Of a stretch of DNA of 64,000 bases, positions 1 to 7,677 are shown one piece after another. The DNA comes from Bacteroidetes bacterium UBA1935 (GTDB lineage Bacteria > Bacteroidota > Bacteroidia > Chitinophagales > Chitinophagaceae). Made by a program: the position numbers and the translations under genes. The stretch is from positions 62,001 to 126,000 of the forward strand of contig DDFF01000016.1 in the NCBI GenBank assembly GCA_002337045.1. Reading direction: 5' to 3'. The notes beneath the pieces are model-generated. The model was not told the DNA's origin. It saw only the letters and a program-made list of their open reading frames with translations, and made no database searches. How positions within the stretch are numbered: position 1 is the first letter of the stretch; each line of letters starts with the position of its first letter.

Positions 1-230
1 TTAATGACTGATTGCATCGTTGCAGAAAGATTAGTAGTCTGTTGTTCTGATATAGTGTTCGTTAACTCTGTCGAGTGCTTTGCAGCGTTGAACCATTGGT
101 TAGAAAACTCCATGTGTCTTTGATTATTAATAAGGAGAACTTCATTCTCACGGCGGGAGAAGTGGCTACCGATACGATAGCCAACAACTCCACCTATGAG
201 TAATAAGATGATTATTACTAAGAGTACCAT
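1..230 (-). CDS. Membrane-anchored protein, C-terminus beyond the left edge
   Basis: An open frame starts with ATG at 230 and runs off the left edge after 76 codons without a stop. Residues 2-20 (MVLLVIIILLLIGGVVGY region) form one strong membrane anchor. The rest is hydrophilic, rich in Asn, Gln, Ser and Thr, and probably coiled. The start lies 11 bases after the stop of the upstream four-helix membrane protein, so the two are probably co-transcribed. I do not recognise a family. The anchor-plus-helical-tail layout would fit a RmuC-like or secretion accessory protein, but that is a guess. Confidence 0.6.
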   Translation of the reverse strand, partial: MVLLVIIILLLIGGVVGYRIGSHFSRRENEVLLINNQRHMEFSNQWFNAAKHSTELTNTISEQQTTNLSATMQSVI

Positions 231-241
231 TGTTATATTTT

Positions 242-1027
242 TTATTCGTTAGAGAAAGAGTTGAACCCGCCCTGGGCGTAAAACTGTCGTGCTTTTTGTA
301 CTGCTTCTGTTTCTTCAGCGGGCTGTACGTCCGCTTTTTGCATGATGAACAGATAACGGTTCCAAAGTGATTCGACCTGTTTAGCTATGCTGTTAAGTTT
401 ATTGAGTGTAAGCCGTAGGCGTATTTTGAGTGCAAAATGAGAGATACTCGTTATAGCGGTCTTTAAGAATATAAATCCGAATGCGATCTCTGCCAGACAA
501 ATAAGCGTAGAGAATATGACAGTATAGATAACTGCTGAATGCATCTCTGCCGCACCTCCTGTGCTTGCCTGTAGTGCCAAGAACGCTTGAATACCTATAT
601 AGATTACTCCCATGATGACAGCTCCCCAAAACCTGCTTGTAGGCTCTTTTTTACCAGTGTAGTCGCTTTTTACTAATCCAGCGTTCAATTCTTCGCCGAT
701 TATCAAGCCCATACATACAAAGCCCATAGCTACGATGATGCTTGCTGTCTCGCTAAAGTTCCCGATAGCAACAAGTGTCATACTGATATTGGTAGCCTCT
801 ACATAACCGAGTACCATCGCTACGAACACACCTAAAAAGCTGATGGCAGTTTTGAATGGCGAGGTTTCTTTACCTCCATTCATTTCCTGTATCTTTTCCA
901 GTTTTTGTTGTAGTTTATTATAGAGCGTTTCAATGTTGCCAAATTCAAATCCTTTGCGTGTTGCAAGAATGTAATCGCCGTTACGGGCTGATGTGTTTTC
1001 TGTCTGAAAAATATTAGCGTTATTCAT
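242..1027 (-). CDS. Four-helix inner-membrane protein of unknown function
   Basis: This 261-residue protein has a soluble N-terminal part (1-57) with a coiled stretch, four membrane segments near residues 58-78, 85-109, 132-152 and 165-190, and a basic amphipathic C-terminal tail. No enzyme motif is visible. It lies 2 bases after the vWA-like lipoprotein gene and 11 bases before the anchored protein at the window edge, so the three appear to form one minus-strand operon. A lipoprotein with a vWA-like fold beside two membrane proteins suggests an envelope complex. Its function is not identifiable from sequence alone. Confidence 0.75.
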   Translation of the reverse strand: MNNANIFQTENTSARNGDYILATRKGFEFGNIETLYNKLQQKLEKIQEMNGGKETSPFKTAISFLGVFVAMVLGYVEATNISMTLVAIGNFSETASIIVAMGFVCMGLIIGEELNAGLVKSDYTGKKEPTSRFWGAVIMGVIYIGIQAFLALQASTGGAAEMHSAVIYTVIFSTLICLAEIAFGFIFLKTAITSISHFALKIRLRLTLNKLNSIAKQVESLWNRYLFIMQKADVQPAEETEAVQKARQFYAQGGFNSFSNE

Positions 1028-1029
1028 TG

Positions 1030-1860
1030 TTATTGATTTTGAGAAATAAAACTGATAGCATCTGATGTGCTTGTGAATACATGGATAGGGGACGAAGGGA
1101 ATACCCTTTTTATAGTACTATCTCCGATGGCTGGACGGATTAGAAGAACGATAGTATTATCGCTAAGTGGCATCGGCTGTAATCGTGATTGTCCTTTTTT
1201 CGGACAGTCCCGTAAATCAGAGGTTATTAACAGGTACTTAGCGTACCCAGAAAAATTAGCCTGTTCTAAGGCTATAGCTGCAAGCCGAAAAGCACCTGCC
1301 AAATCAGTGTTGTTTTCCGTTGCGGGAGTAGAAATCTTGCTGATGTACTTGGCTATCTCTGTATGGGCTGTACGCTGATATTGTGATAATATTTTATCAT
1401 TTTTCGCCTTAGCTTTTGCCATGAGATAGACATTACCCGATTGGGTTGTGGTTATAGTATCTGGCTTAGAAATGGTAATAGTAAGCACGTCCTGCTGTGA
1501 ACTCTCTGCATATATTCCCACATGCTTTACTACGCCCGAATAAGAAGCAACAGCATTGTATAGCTCTTTTGCGTTGGTGCTATCGAAATAACTAATCCCT
1601 GTGGTTGACTTACTGTAGTCGTTTACGTGCACAACCAGAACAGGCTTGATAGCCTGTTTTACTGGTTGCGTAGATTGTGTTTTTTGTTGGCAAGCGTGTA
1701 AGGCCAAGCACATGAGGACTAAAATAATTGCTCCACCTCGGCGGACTATCTTATTTAGTGAATAGCCCGAAAAGCCTACACTTGCATGTAGTGCACCTGT
1801 ATGTGTTACCTGCCTGTTTGGCGGTGTTTGAGAGAGAGATTTTTTTATACGATTTTTCAT
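1030..1860 (-). CDS. vWA-like lipoprotein
   Basis: From ATG 1860 this encodes 276 residues; a longer frame reaches an ATG at 1905 but adds only a poorly folded extension. A hydrophobic segment ends in a lipobox (LHAC, Cys near residue 57), which is late for a lipoprotein signal and leaves an unusual basic N-terminal part. After it comes a central domain opening with VLVVHVNDYSKSTTG, which resembles the first metal-binding loop (DxSxS type) of von Willebrand A domains. It has a second vWA-like strand, LLITSDLRDC. The metal-site residues are not perfectly conserved, so the vWA call is an inference. The next genes downstream are membrane proteins. Confidence 0.6.
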   Translation of the reverse strand: MKNRIKKSLSQTPPNRQVTHTGALHASVGFSGYSLNKIVRRGGAIILVLMCLALHACQQKTQSTQPVKQAIKPVLVVHVNDYSKSTTGISYFDSTNAKELYNAVASYSGVVKHVGIYAESSQQDVLTITISKPDTITTTQSGNVYLMAKAKAKNDKILSQYQRTAHTEIAKYISKISTPATENNTDLAGAFRLAAIALEQANFSGYAKYLLITSDLRDCPKKGQSRLQPMPLSDNTIVLLIRPAIGDSTIKRVFPSSPIHVFTSTSDAISFISQNQ

Positions 1861-1935
1861 TTTTTGATTTTTTGTGCCTCGCCAGTACCCACTATGACAG
1901 AGCATAGCAGATACTAACGAAAGCGATTAAGAGAT

Positions 1936-2166
1936 TTAGTTTGTGGCTGGTTCCCAGTGGTGCACTATAGTACCTTGTAGATTGTCGCAGGCAATCAGAT
2001 AGAGCGTAGCTCCGCACGACTGGCAAGGCACCATTTCAATTACTTTGGGATTTTCCAGTATTAGTCCACTGGACGTGAGATTCCCGACTTCATCAATGTG
2101 GAAGTCATGGGGGAAGCCGTTCTCTTGGGCATGCCTAAGAGCAGATTGTAGATTTGGTTTTGTCAT
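1936..2166 (-). CDS. Small CxxC protein of unknown function
   Basis: The gene encodes 76 residues starting MTKPNLQSALRHAQENGF. One Cys pair (PCQSCGAT, near residues 48-51) could bind zinc. The opening, with a helical ALRHAQENGFPHDFHI stretch followed by short strands, resembles small conserved Bacteroidota proteins often mislabelled as phosphoribosylpyrophosphate synthetase, but I cannot confirm membership. It precedes the vWA-like lipoprotein on the same strand with a 30-75 base gap. The 330 bases upstream hold no convincing gene. Confidence 0.55.
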   Translation of the reverse strand: MTKPNLQSALRHAQENGFPHDFHIDEVGNLTSSGLILENPKVIEMVPCQSCGATLYLIACDNLQGTIVHHWEPATN

Positions 2167-2435
2167 TTTTCCGATGTTTAATTGTTAACAATCGGTGCTG
2201 ACAACCTAAGAAGATTGATTTGACATTTACGCGTAAACAGCTATAATCTGAAAGCATTACAGGTGTTCGAGACCTGTTTTGAATTCATCTTCTTGGTGGC
2301 TGTTAGACACCTTGAAGTTTGGAGCCATCGGCGTATCGTGCTGGTGGTTTTTTCTTTTAGCACAATATTTTGATACTCATGATGCAAAGCTATTATAGTC
2401 ATTAAGCTGAAAAAAACGATTACGTGCTCCATTAG

Positions 2436-2477
2436 TTCAACCATTGAGCGTTATTTTCAACCATTGGAGCAACCATC
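2436..2477 (+). promoter_or_regulatory. Direct repeats TTCAACCATTG, 20 bp apart
   Basis: The 11-mer TTCAACCATTG occurs at 2436-2446 and 2456-2466, exactly 20 bases apart, and a partial third copy (CAACCAT) sits at 2470-2476. All lie within 65 bases of the start at 2498. Spacing of about two helical turns suggests a protein-binding array for the gene at 2498 or the divergent genes. This is inferred from repetition only. Confidence 0.35.
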
Positions 2478-2497
2478 AAAATGACATAAATTAGAGT

Positions 2498-3475
2498 ATG
2501 GTATCACGCAAGAAACGTGCTCGTAAAAAGCGTCCTGTTGAATATATTGAACAACTAAGAGTTAAGGCTCTCATTGCACTTAAACATTTTGATGATAGCA
2601 GAATATTTAAGGCGAATAAAAATAGAGATAACTATGAACCAATTCATGAAATGCTAAAAGAGCTTGTTGACTATGAAGTAAGTACGAGTGCTTTGGTGGA
2701 ATTCTTTACTAAGTCAGCAAACTGGGACGAAGAAGAACAAAGAGAGGTGTTTAATTATGAAATTTATACAGTCGAAGCTATTGAAGAATTAATAAACCTT
2801 TATGAGAATGATATAAATATAACTACGCCCGCATTAGGACAAGTAACGGATTCATTACTACAAAATGTAGGGAACATATTTAATGATCTATTTATTCGCA
2901 ATAAAACAGTTGCGTCAATTACCGAAAGATTGGTTATTGAAGATAATGGAACTTGCACGATACATGCAGAAGTTTTATTAAAGCTACATTCAGATGTTTC
3001 CAATGTTAAAGTTCATTACATTTGCAATCACCCTATAAAAATCAAATGGATTGAAGCATTTGACCATATTTCACATGAAAGGTTACAGATATTCCCATAT
3101 CAAATTACCGAATGTAGCTATGTGGGATTTATTTTAATGCCAAGAGTAATTGATAAAAATACCAATTATCACTACCGCTATTCAGCTTGTATTGAAAATT
3201 ACTACAAGAATGACTTGATAGATAACGGAATTGCATTTGAAGAGATAAATATTATAGCGAATAAGTATGACTATATGAAAGAAGAGTTTTCTTTCCCTGA
3301 TAATGACACGTTTAAAGATTTAAGGGTAACAATCAAAAGCCACCCTAATAAAGAGCTAGTTGATAAAGTAATAATACCCAAACTAACAGAGGGATATAAA
3401 CTGTATGTCGTTGAGCATGGAGATGTTGGTAAAGTAAATATTCCAATTCGGATTGAATTAAAATTGAAGGGATAA
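2498..3475 (+). CDS. Hypothetical protein with basic N-terminus
   Basis: This 325-residue protein opens with a highly basic run (residues 3-12, Arg and Lys). A helical, acidic domain follows (about 15-115), and from about residue 125 a strand-rich half. No membrane segment, signal peptide or known catalytic motif is visible. It is a lone plus-strand gene between two minus-strand groups in the accessory part of the window. I do not recognise it. The AT-rich coding sequence resembles its accessory neighbours. Confidence 0.65.
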   Translation: MVSRKKRARKKRPVEYIEQLRVKALIALKHFDDSRIFKANKNRDNYEPIHEMLKELVDYEVSTSALVEFFTKSANWDEEEQREVFNYEIYTVEAIEELINLYENDINITTPALGQVTDSLLQNVGNIFNDLFIRNKTVASITERLVIEDNGTCTIHAEVLLKLHSDVSNVKVHYICNHPIKIKWIEAFDHISHERLQIFPYQITECSYVGFILMPRVIDKNTNYHYRYSACIENYYKNDLIDNGIAFEEINIIANKYDYMKEEFSFPDNDTFKDLRVTIKSHPNKELVDKVIIPKLTEGYKLYVVEHGDVGKVNIPIRIELKLKG

Positions 3476-3555
3476 AATGTTACATTCCTTAAAAAAACTC
3501 TTCTAGCGTCATATCAAAGGCGTTCAATATTTTGTAAGGCAGTTGAATTGTTAAT

Positions 3556-4380
3556 TTAGATTCGCACAATCTTACGAATTTTCTTTCTTTCATTGTAAGC
3601 TACAATTTTGTTGTATATCTCGACCATGTAAATACCTAACATTGGGAAGAAAAATTGCCATACCATATATACAATAGGAGAGAAAGCAAGAATAAATATT
3701 ACTGATGATAGCAGCATATAAGATTCTTGTACGAATAAATGTAGCCAGTCTGTATTGATTAGATGTAATATTATGTATGATATCGAAAATGACAGGATTA
3801 AAAAAAGTATACTGATAAACATTAACCATAAAGGTTTAGATAACAGTAGCTTCTTTCTCTGAAAATGAATATATAAGAAAGATGATACAAAGAATACTAT
3901 TGATGATAACGTAATCCTAAGTAATAATACATTGCAATAGTGTCTAATTGCAGCATTATCAGTTCCTGCCTCTGCTTGAAAACCAGGAATAATGAGCATG
4001 AATAAACAAAATAAGCCAGAATACATAAATAGCGGTACATAGATAGCGTAAACGCTCCTAAAAGAATCTATATAACTGATACGCTTATGAGAAAGCTGGA
4101 TAACCCAAATGAATATATTCCCAAACAGTTTGACTAATGGTATTATCACAAACCTATTTAGTATCTGTTTTAGTTTGCTTGCATTCGTTTTTATTGAATA
4201 AGTATAAGTGAAAATCTCAACTTCAACGTAATTCTCATGTCCTTTACTACCTAACTCCCTTAATTCTCTTTTGATAAGAGAATATAGATTTTTATGAAAG
4301 AAAGTGATTATTGCGATACCACCGAAGTTAATACCAGATAATACCTCAAAGAATGAGGAAAAGTTGGTGGGATTTAGCAT
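3556..4380 (-). CDS. Multi-pass membrane protein of unknown function
   Basis: The 274-residue protein has about five hydrophobic segments, near residues 15-30, 75-95, 108-130, 145-170 and 180-250. A cytoplasmic stretch rich in Lys and Glu lies between the first two, and the C-terminus is basic. The gene is 12 bases downstream of the 182-residue gene on the same strand, so the two look like one unit. No family is recognised. A small soluble protein paired with a membrane protein in an AT-rich accessory region is a common defence layout, but no diagnostic motif supports that here. Confidence 0.65.
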   Translation of the reverse strand: MLNPTNFSSFFEVLSGINFGGIAIITFFHKNLYSLIKRELRELGSKGHENYVEVEIFTYTYSIKTNASKLKQILNRFVIIPLVKLFGNIFIWVIQLSHKRISYIDSFRSVYAIYVPLFMYSGLFCLFMLIIPGFQAEAGTDNAAIRHYCNVLLLRITLSSIVFFVSSFLYIHFQRKKLLLSKPLWLMFISILFLILSFSISYIILHLINTDWLHLFVQESYMLLSSVIFILAFSPIVYMVWQFFFPMLGIYMVEIYNKIVAYNERKKIRKIVRI

Positions 4381-4392
4381 CGTTAGAACGTG

Positions 4393-4932
4393 TTATGGTA
4401 ATGGGATTGATTTATTGTAAGCAGCATTAAACACGTCTATAAGGCGGTTGGCTACTTCTTTATCATTGAAGCAAAAGGAGGCCTCGTAAGTTTCTACGTT
4501 TTCCTCAAATCGATATTTATTATTGTCAAATACAGCATAATGAAATTCTTTGCCAGAATTATCAATTTCTGTATTTAATATGTCTAAGGCTTCTTTGCTA
4601 ATTGTTTTCATTTCTACTGTTGATTTCAATTCTCTATTGTTTCTGAAATCACGTAGCATTTTATAAACTATAGAATTGTTTTTTGGAGGGTTCATAAAAA
4701 GCACCTCTAAAGCAATGCTTTTATTTTGTAAAGAATTTTCTAATGATTCTTTATAGCCCTCTTTTTCAGATACAGTCCCATCAAAACAACCAACAAGCAT
4801 TTTAATTGATTGATTTGTTACGTCAAACATTTTAGACATAACAATAGCAGCATGTTCAGCACTGCTATTAGGTAGCGTTGTTGAGGAATTAAGTTTAGAT
4901 AACTTTTCTATTAAGTTTTTAAACTTTGTCAT
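4393..4932 (-). CDS. Soluble partner of the 3556 membrane protein; weakly phospholipase D-like
   Basis: I chose ATG 4932, giving 179 residues; an ATG three codons upstream (4941) is also possible. The middle holds strands of the type IKMLVGCFDG followed by SIALEVLFMNPP. The end has EFHYAVFDNNKYRFEENVET. That order loosely recalls phospholipase D-like folds, but the HxK motif is replaced by HYA, so catalysis would not be expected. It probably heads the operon with the membrane protein at 3556-4380. The assignment is tentative. Confidence 0.6.
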   Translation of the reverse strand: MTKFKNLIEKLSKLNSSTTLPNSSAEHAAIVMSKMFDVTNQSIKMLVGCFDGTVSEKEGYKESLENSLQNKSIALEVLFMNPPKNNSIVYKMLRDFRNNRELKSTVEMKTISKEALDILNTEIDNSGKEFHYAVFDNNKYRFEENVETYEASFCFNDKEVANRLIDVFNAAYNKSIPLP

Positions 4933-5107
4933 AATAAACAATGGTGCGGTCTAAGAGTAAACACATTACAAAGGTACAAAGGAACACATATTTTTTTGAA
5001 TTATCCTAACCTTGAATCTACCTTTTGCAAAATAGTAACAACTATTCGTGTAAAGTCAATCCTTAATTAACATATTGATATACAGTTATTTATGTTGTTT
5101 TGCCTCA

Positions 5108-5371
5108 TTATTCTTCAATCCAATTATCCTCTTCAATCCAACCATCTGGCAAAAAATCTTTCGGAGAACATTCAAATTCTTTTGCCAACCTGTTCAAGTG
5201 ATTAAGATTGTATTTGCTCGGTGTATTAGGGCTTTCAGCCTGCCCTACAAAAGCTCTTCCAACATTGAGTAGCCCAGCAACGTATTCTTGTGTAAAGCCC
5301 TTTTGCATACGCATCTCACGTACTTTAGCTACAATAGCTAACTCAAATCTCGTTTTTTTAGGCTCACTCAT
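5108..5371 (-). CDS. XRE-family helix-turn-helix regulator
   Basis: The 87-residue protein is almost only a Cro/C1-type HTH. Residues 13-70 run from VREMRMQKGFTQEYVAGLLN through FVGQAESPNTPS to the LNRLAKEFECSPKDFLP end, which is typical of the family. A short acidic tail follows (WIEEDNWIEE). The gene diverges from the secreted-protein gene at 5455, and a perfect 18-bp palindrome sits between them. That supports autoregulation and control of the neighbour. Confidence 0.85.
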   Translation of the reverse strand: MSEPKKTRFELAIVAKVREMRMQKGFTQEYVAGLLNVGRAFVGQAESPNTPSKYNLNHLNRLAKEFECSPKDFLPDGWIEEDNWIEE

Positions 5372-5405
5372 TAAAAGCCAAGTACAAGAAAAACTTCTTC
5401 TTTTA

Positions 5406-5438
5406 TGTTCGTTATAACGAACATTCTGGTTATATTCG
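5406..5438. promoter_or_regulatory. 18-bp palindrome and -7 box between XRE gene and 5455
   Basis: TGTTCGTTATAACGAACA at 5406-5423 is a perfect palindrome. It lies 8 bases before TATATTCG (5431-5438), which matches the Bacteroidota -7 consensus TAnnTTTG except for one base. A dimeric repressor there would cover the upstream promoter half. The XRE protein encoded next door is the natural candidate. Confidence 0.6.
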
Positions 5439-5454
5439 TTTCATAAATCATTTT

Positions 5455-6030
5455 ATGAAACAGATTATCATCATTTTATCAGTCTGCATTGCCTTTATAG
5501 GACAAGCACAAACAAAGAAAGCACCAGTAAAAAAGCCAGTAGCTAAGACAGTCGCTCAACCAAAGCCAGTAGAAGAGAAAAGCCCTCTTGATGCTGCAAC
5601 TGCGGGTAAGTATGCCAAACAGCTTGGAAACAAGATGTATCACAAAACAAACTTTGAGCCAGAGAAAGGCAACTTTTCAATGTCAATTAATAAATGGAAG
5701 CCGCTTAGTACAACCAAAGAAGATGGTAGTAAACAGCATTGGTATATGATAGACGTTACAATCCGTTGGCAATCATCACAAGGTGGCTGGCCTGTACAAT
5801 GGAAAAATGTAGAGTATAATGGTATAATACTAAGTGATGAATTTGGCTGTGATGTCAATTTCATTATTAAATCTAAAACAGAGCCAGACCGAAGCGGATT
5901 AGCTGCATTAGTAGTAAAGAAAACACCAACAGGGGATTTATCGGACGACCAGAAACAACTATTTGAAGGTACAGACGATTGGTTTAACGGTGTACAACAC
6001 GTTTGGAATCCTGGAGGCTGTTTAGAATAA
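5455..6030 (+). CDS. Secreted or periplasmic hypothetical protein
   Basis: The 191-residue protein starts with a clean signal peptide (MKQIIIILSVCIAFIGQAQ, cleavage near residue 19). A Lys/Pro/Ala linker (20-45, repeated KKPV-like units) and then one strand-rich domain follow. There is no sorting domain. The next gene begins 10 bases later, so the pair is probably co-transcribed and repressed by the divergent XRE protein. Function is unknown. Confidence 0.7.
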   Translation: MKQIIIILSVCIAFIGQAQTKKAPVKKPVAKTVAQPKPVEEKSPLDAATAGKYAKQLGNKMYHKTNFEPEKGNFSMSINKWKPLSTTKEDGSKQHWYMIDVTIRWQSSQGGWPVQWKNVEYNGIILSDEFGCDVNFIIKSKTEPDRSGLAALVVKKTPTGDLSDDQKQLFEGTDDWFNGVQHVWNPGGCLE

Positions 6031-6040
6031 AATAGATACT

Positions 6041-6502
6041 ATGAAAAAGATATTACTAACAGTTATTGTAAACTTAATAACGATATGCTGCTTCGGTCAA
6101 AAGAATGTTTTTGATGAAGGAAGAAAATCTCAAAACAGAGCAGACTTGTTAAAGTCTCCGAGTAATGGAATACTAAAAGTGAATATTACCAGAGATTACC
6201 CGAATATAGTGCAAGTGTCCTTGTGTGATTATAGAGGTTCTGTGCCTATTGCGTGTCGGGAAAACTATAATGTTACCATGACTACTTCTACAGGCAGGAT
6301 AGTAAAAAATACCGACTATAAAGAAACAAGCATGGGAACTATCAAGCCTAATGAGTTTCCTGTAATTATTGATGTTAAGGTCATAGGACTAAAAGGAGAA
6401 GAAAAATACCCATTAGAGTTTACAGTAAGGTTAAACTATAGTGGTTACTATTACCATATTCTACTCTATGATGAATCAACTGGAGTTAAAGGAACTTTTT
6501 GA
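6041..6502 (+). CDS. Secreted hypothetical protein
   Basis: The 153-residue protein has a signal peptide (MKKILLTVIVNLITICCFGQ) and a beta-rich body with two Cys near residues 67 and 77. No known domain is visible. It follows the 5455 gene by 10 bases. It ends with TGA, directly followed by two hairpins, so TGA is used as a real stop here. That matters for judging the in-frame TGA codons at 11,486-13,071. Confidence 0.7.
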   Translation: MKKILLTVIVNLITICCFGQKNVFDEGRKSQNRADLLKSPSNGILKVNITRDYPNIVQVSLCDYRGSVPIACRENYNVTMTTSTGRIVKNTDYKETSMGTIKPNEFPVIIDVKVIGLKGEEKYPLEFTVRLNYSGYYYHILLYDESTGVKGTF

Positions 6503-6504
6503 AA

Positions 6505-6552
6505 TACCGTGTTTTAACGGTATTAAAGCACCGTCTTTAAACGGTGTTTTTT
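6505..6552 (+). terminator. Two consecutive hairpins with T-run
   Basis: TACCGT(gtttta)ACGGTA at 6505-6522 and CACCGT(ctttaa)ACGGTG at 6529-6546 are two short hairpins. The second is followed by six T. They end the 5455-6502 unit. Part of the second hairpin recurs in inverted orientation at 7599-7613. Confidence 0.65.
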
Positions 6553-6590
6553 GTAAAGCATTGAATACCTAACTTGGTGTCAATTAAATA

Positions 6591-6791
6591 ATGTCATTAA
6601 TGAATGAAAACAAACAATTTGAGGGCTTTGAACATGAGGCATCGGAATTACAAAAGTATCTGCTTACTGCTGGGATATTTACCATCAGCCTTAAAGATTC
6701 AAAGATTATACATTATTCCCCAGATGACAGCGAAGCGTTCAAAAAATGGCTAGAACAGAATAATGTAAAGAACATGAGAGAGGGAAATTGA
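6591..6791 (+). CDS. Small hypothetical protein
   Basis: The frame encodes 66 residues from ATG 6591, or 62 from ATG 6603. It is acidic, helical, and has a central strand pair (GIFTISLKDSKIIHYSPDD). There is no signal peptide. The stop is TGA. It lies upstream of the orphan response regulator with a 130-base gap. No family is recognised. Confidence 0.5.
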   Translation: MSLMNENKQFEGFEHEASELQKYLLTAGIFTISLKDSKIIHYSPDDSEAFKKWLEQNNVKNMREGN

Positions 6792-6922
6792 TTGTAGTGT
6801 TTGTACTACATGAGATAGCGAGAAATAGTGATTGTGTTAAAGGATAATTGAAGTTACTTTAGTTTGAAGGTAACATACCTATTGAATCCTGTGAATAATA
6901 AGAATTAGGAATAATTAATGGC

Positions 6923-7573
6923 ATGAAACAAACACACAATATCAGTATAGCTATTGCTGATGACCACCCAGCACTAACAAAAGGGTTGAAGTATATTATT
7001 GAAACATTTGGTAATTGTAGTGTAGATATTGAAGCAATTAATGGTAAAGATTTATTGAATAAAATTCAGCAAGCCCGTCGTAAACCAGACATTTGCATAC
7101 TTGATATTAGTATGCCAGAAATGAACGGATTTGAAGCGTTACAAGGGATTAAATCTAATTGGTCTTCAATTAAAGTGATTATGCAGTCTTCTTACTTTAA
7201 TGAGTTCAATATTATTAAAGCATTTCGGGAGGGAGCAGTTAGCTTTATACCAAAAGAGGCTACGCCGAAAGAAATAAAGGAGACTGTTTTAGAGGTTTAT
7301 GAAAAGGGCTATTCATATTCTAAATGGATAGAAAAAAACATACTACCTAATATACACAACACTACATTAAAGACCACTTTAACCGATAATGAAATAGAGT
7401 TGTTGGGCTATATAGCAACAGACTATACTTATCAACAAATAGCAGATAAAATCGGTAAAAGTAAGAGAACTATTGAGGGGTATAGAGATGACTTGTTTCA
7501 TAAAATTGGCGTGAATAGCAGAACTGGGTTAGCCATTTTTGCTATAAAATCAGGCATTATTTCAATTCATTGA
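6923..7573 (+). CDS. NarL/FixJ-type response regulator, orphan
   Basis: The 216-residue protein has a receiver domain (about 8-128) with acidic pocket D13/D14, phospho-acceptor D61 in ILDISMPEMNG, and the conserved Lys in FIPKEA. A LuxR-type HTH follows (about 150-212: LTDNEIELLGYIA, TIEGYRDDLFHKIGV). No histidine kinase is adjacent. The next gene downstream is the secreted M4 protease, and repeated ACCGTTTAAA motifs lie between them, so it may regulate the protease. The stop is TGA. Confidence 0.9.
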   Translation: MKQTHNISIAIADDHPALTKGLKYIIETFGNCSVDIEAINGKDLLNKIQQARRKPDICILDISMPEMNGFEALQGIKSNWSSIKVIMQSSYFNEFNIIKAFREGAVSFIPKEATPKEIKETVLEVYEKGYSYSKWIEKNILPNIHNTTLKTTLTDNEIELLGYIATDYTYQQIADKIGKSKRTIEGYRDDLFHKIGVNSRTGLAIFAIKSGIISIH

Positions 7574-7574
7574 T

Positions 7575-7613
7575 ACCGTTTAAAAGACGCTGGTAAAACA
7601 CCGTTTAAAGACG
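7575..7613 (+). promoter_or_regulatory. Tandem ACCGTTTAAA(A)GACGC repeats upstream of the M4 protease
   Basis: ACCGTTTAAAAGACGC at 7575-7590 and ACCGTTTAAAGACGC at 7600-7614 are about 25 bases apart. They sit between the response regulator stop and the protease start at 7678. The 15-mer CACCGTTTAAAGACG (7599-7613) also occurs reversed at 6532-6546, so the regulator gene is bracketed by an inverted pair. An operator or mRNA-end element are both possible. Confidence 0.4.
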
Positions 7614-7677
7614 CAAAAAATTACCGTTTTTTATCTTTATTGTTCTGAATGATATTTGTCAAAACAAATCGAATATT

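Noticed and set aside
2241..2444. 67-codon minus-strand frame upstream of the 1936 gene
   Set aside because: Its composition is unconvincing, no ribosome site or conserved motif is seen, and it overlaps the phased repeat region of the 2498 gene.
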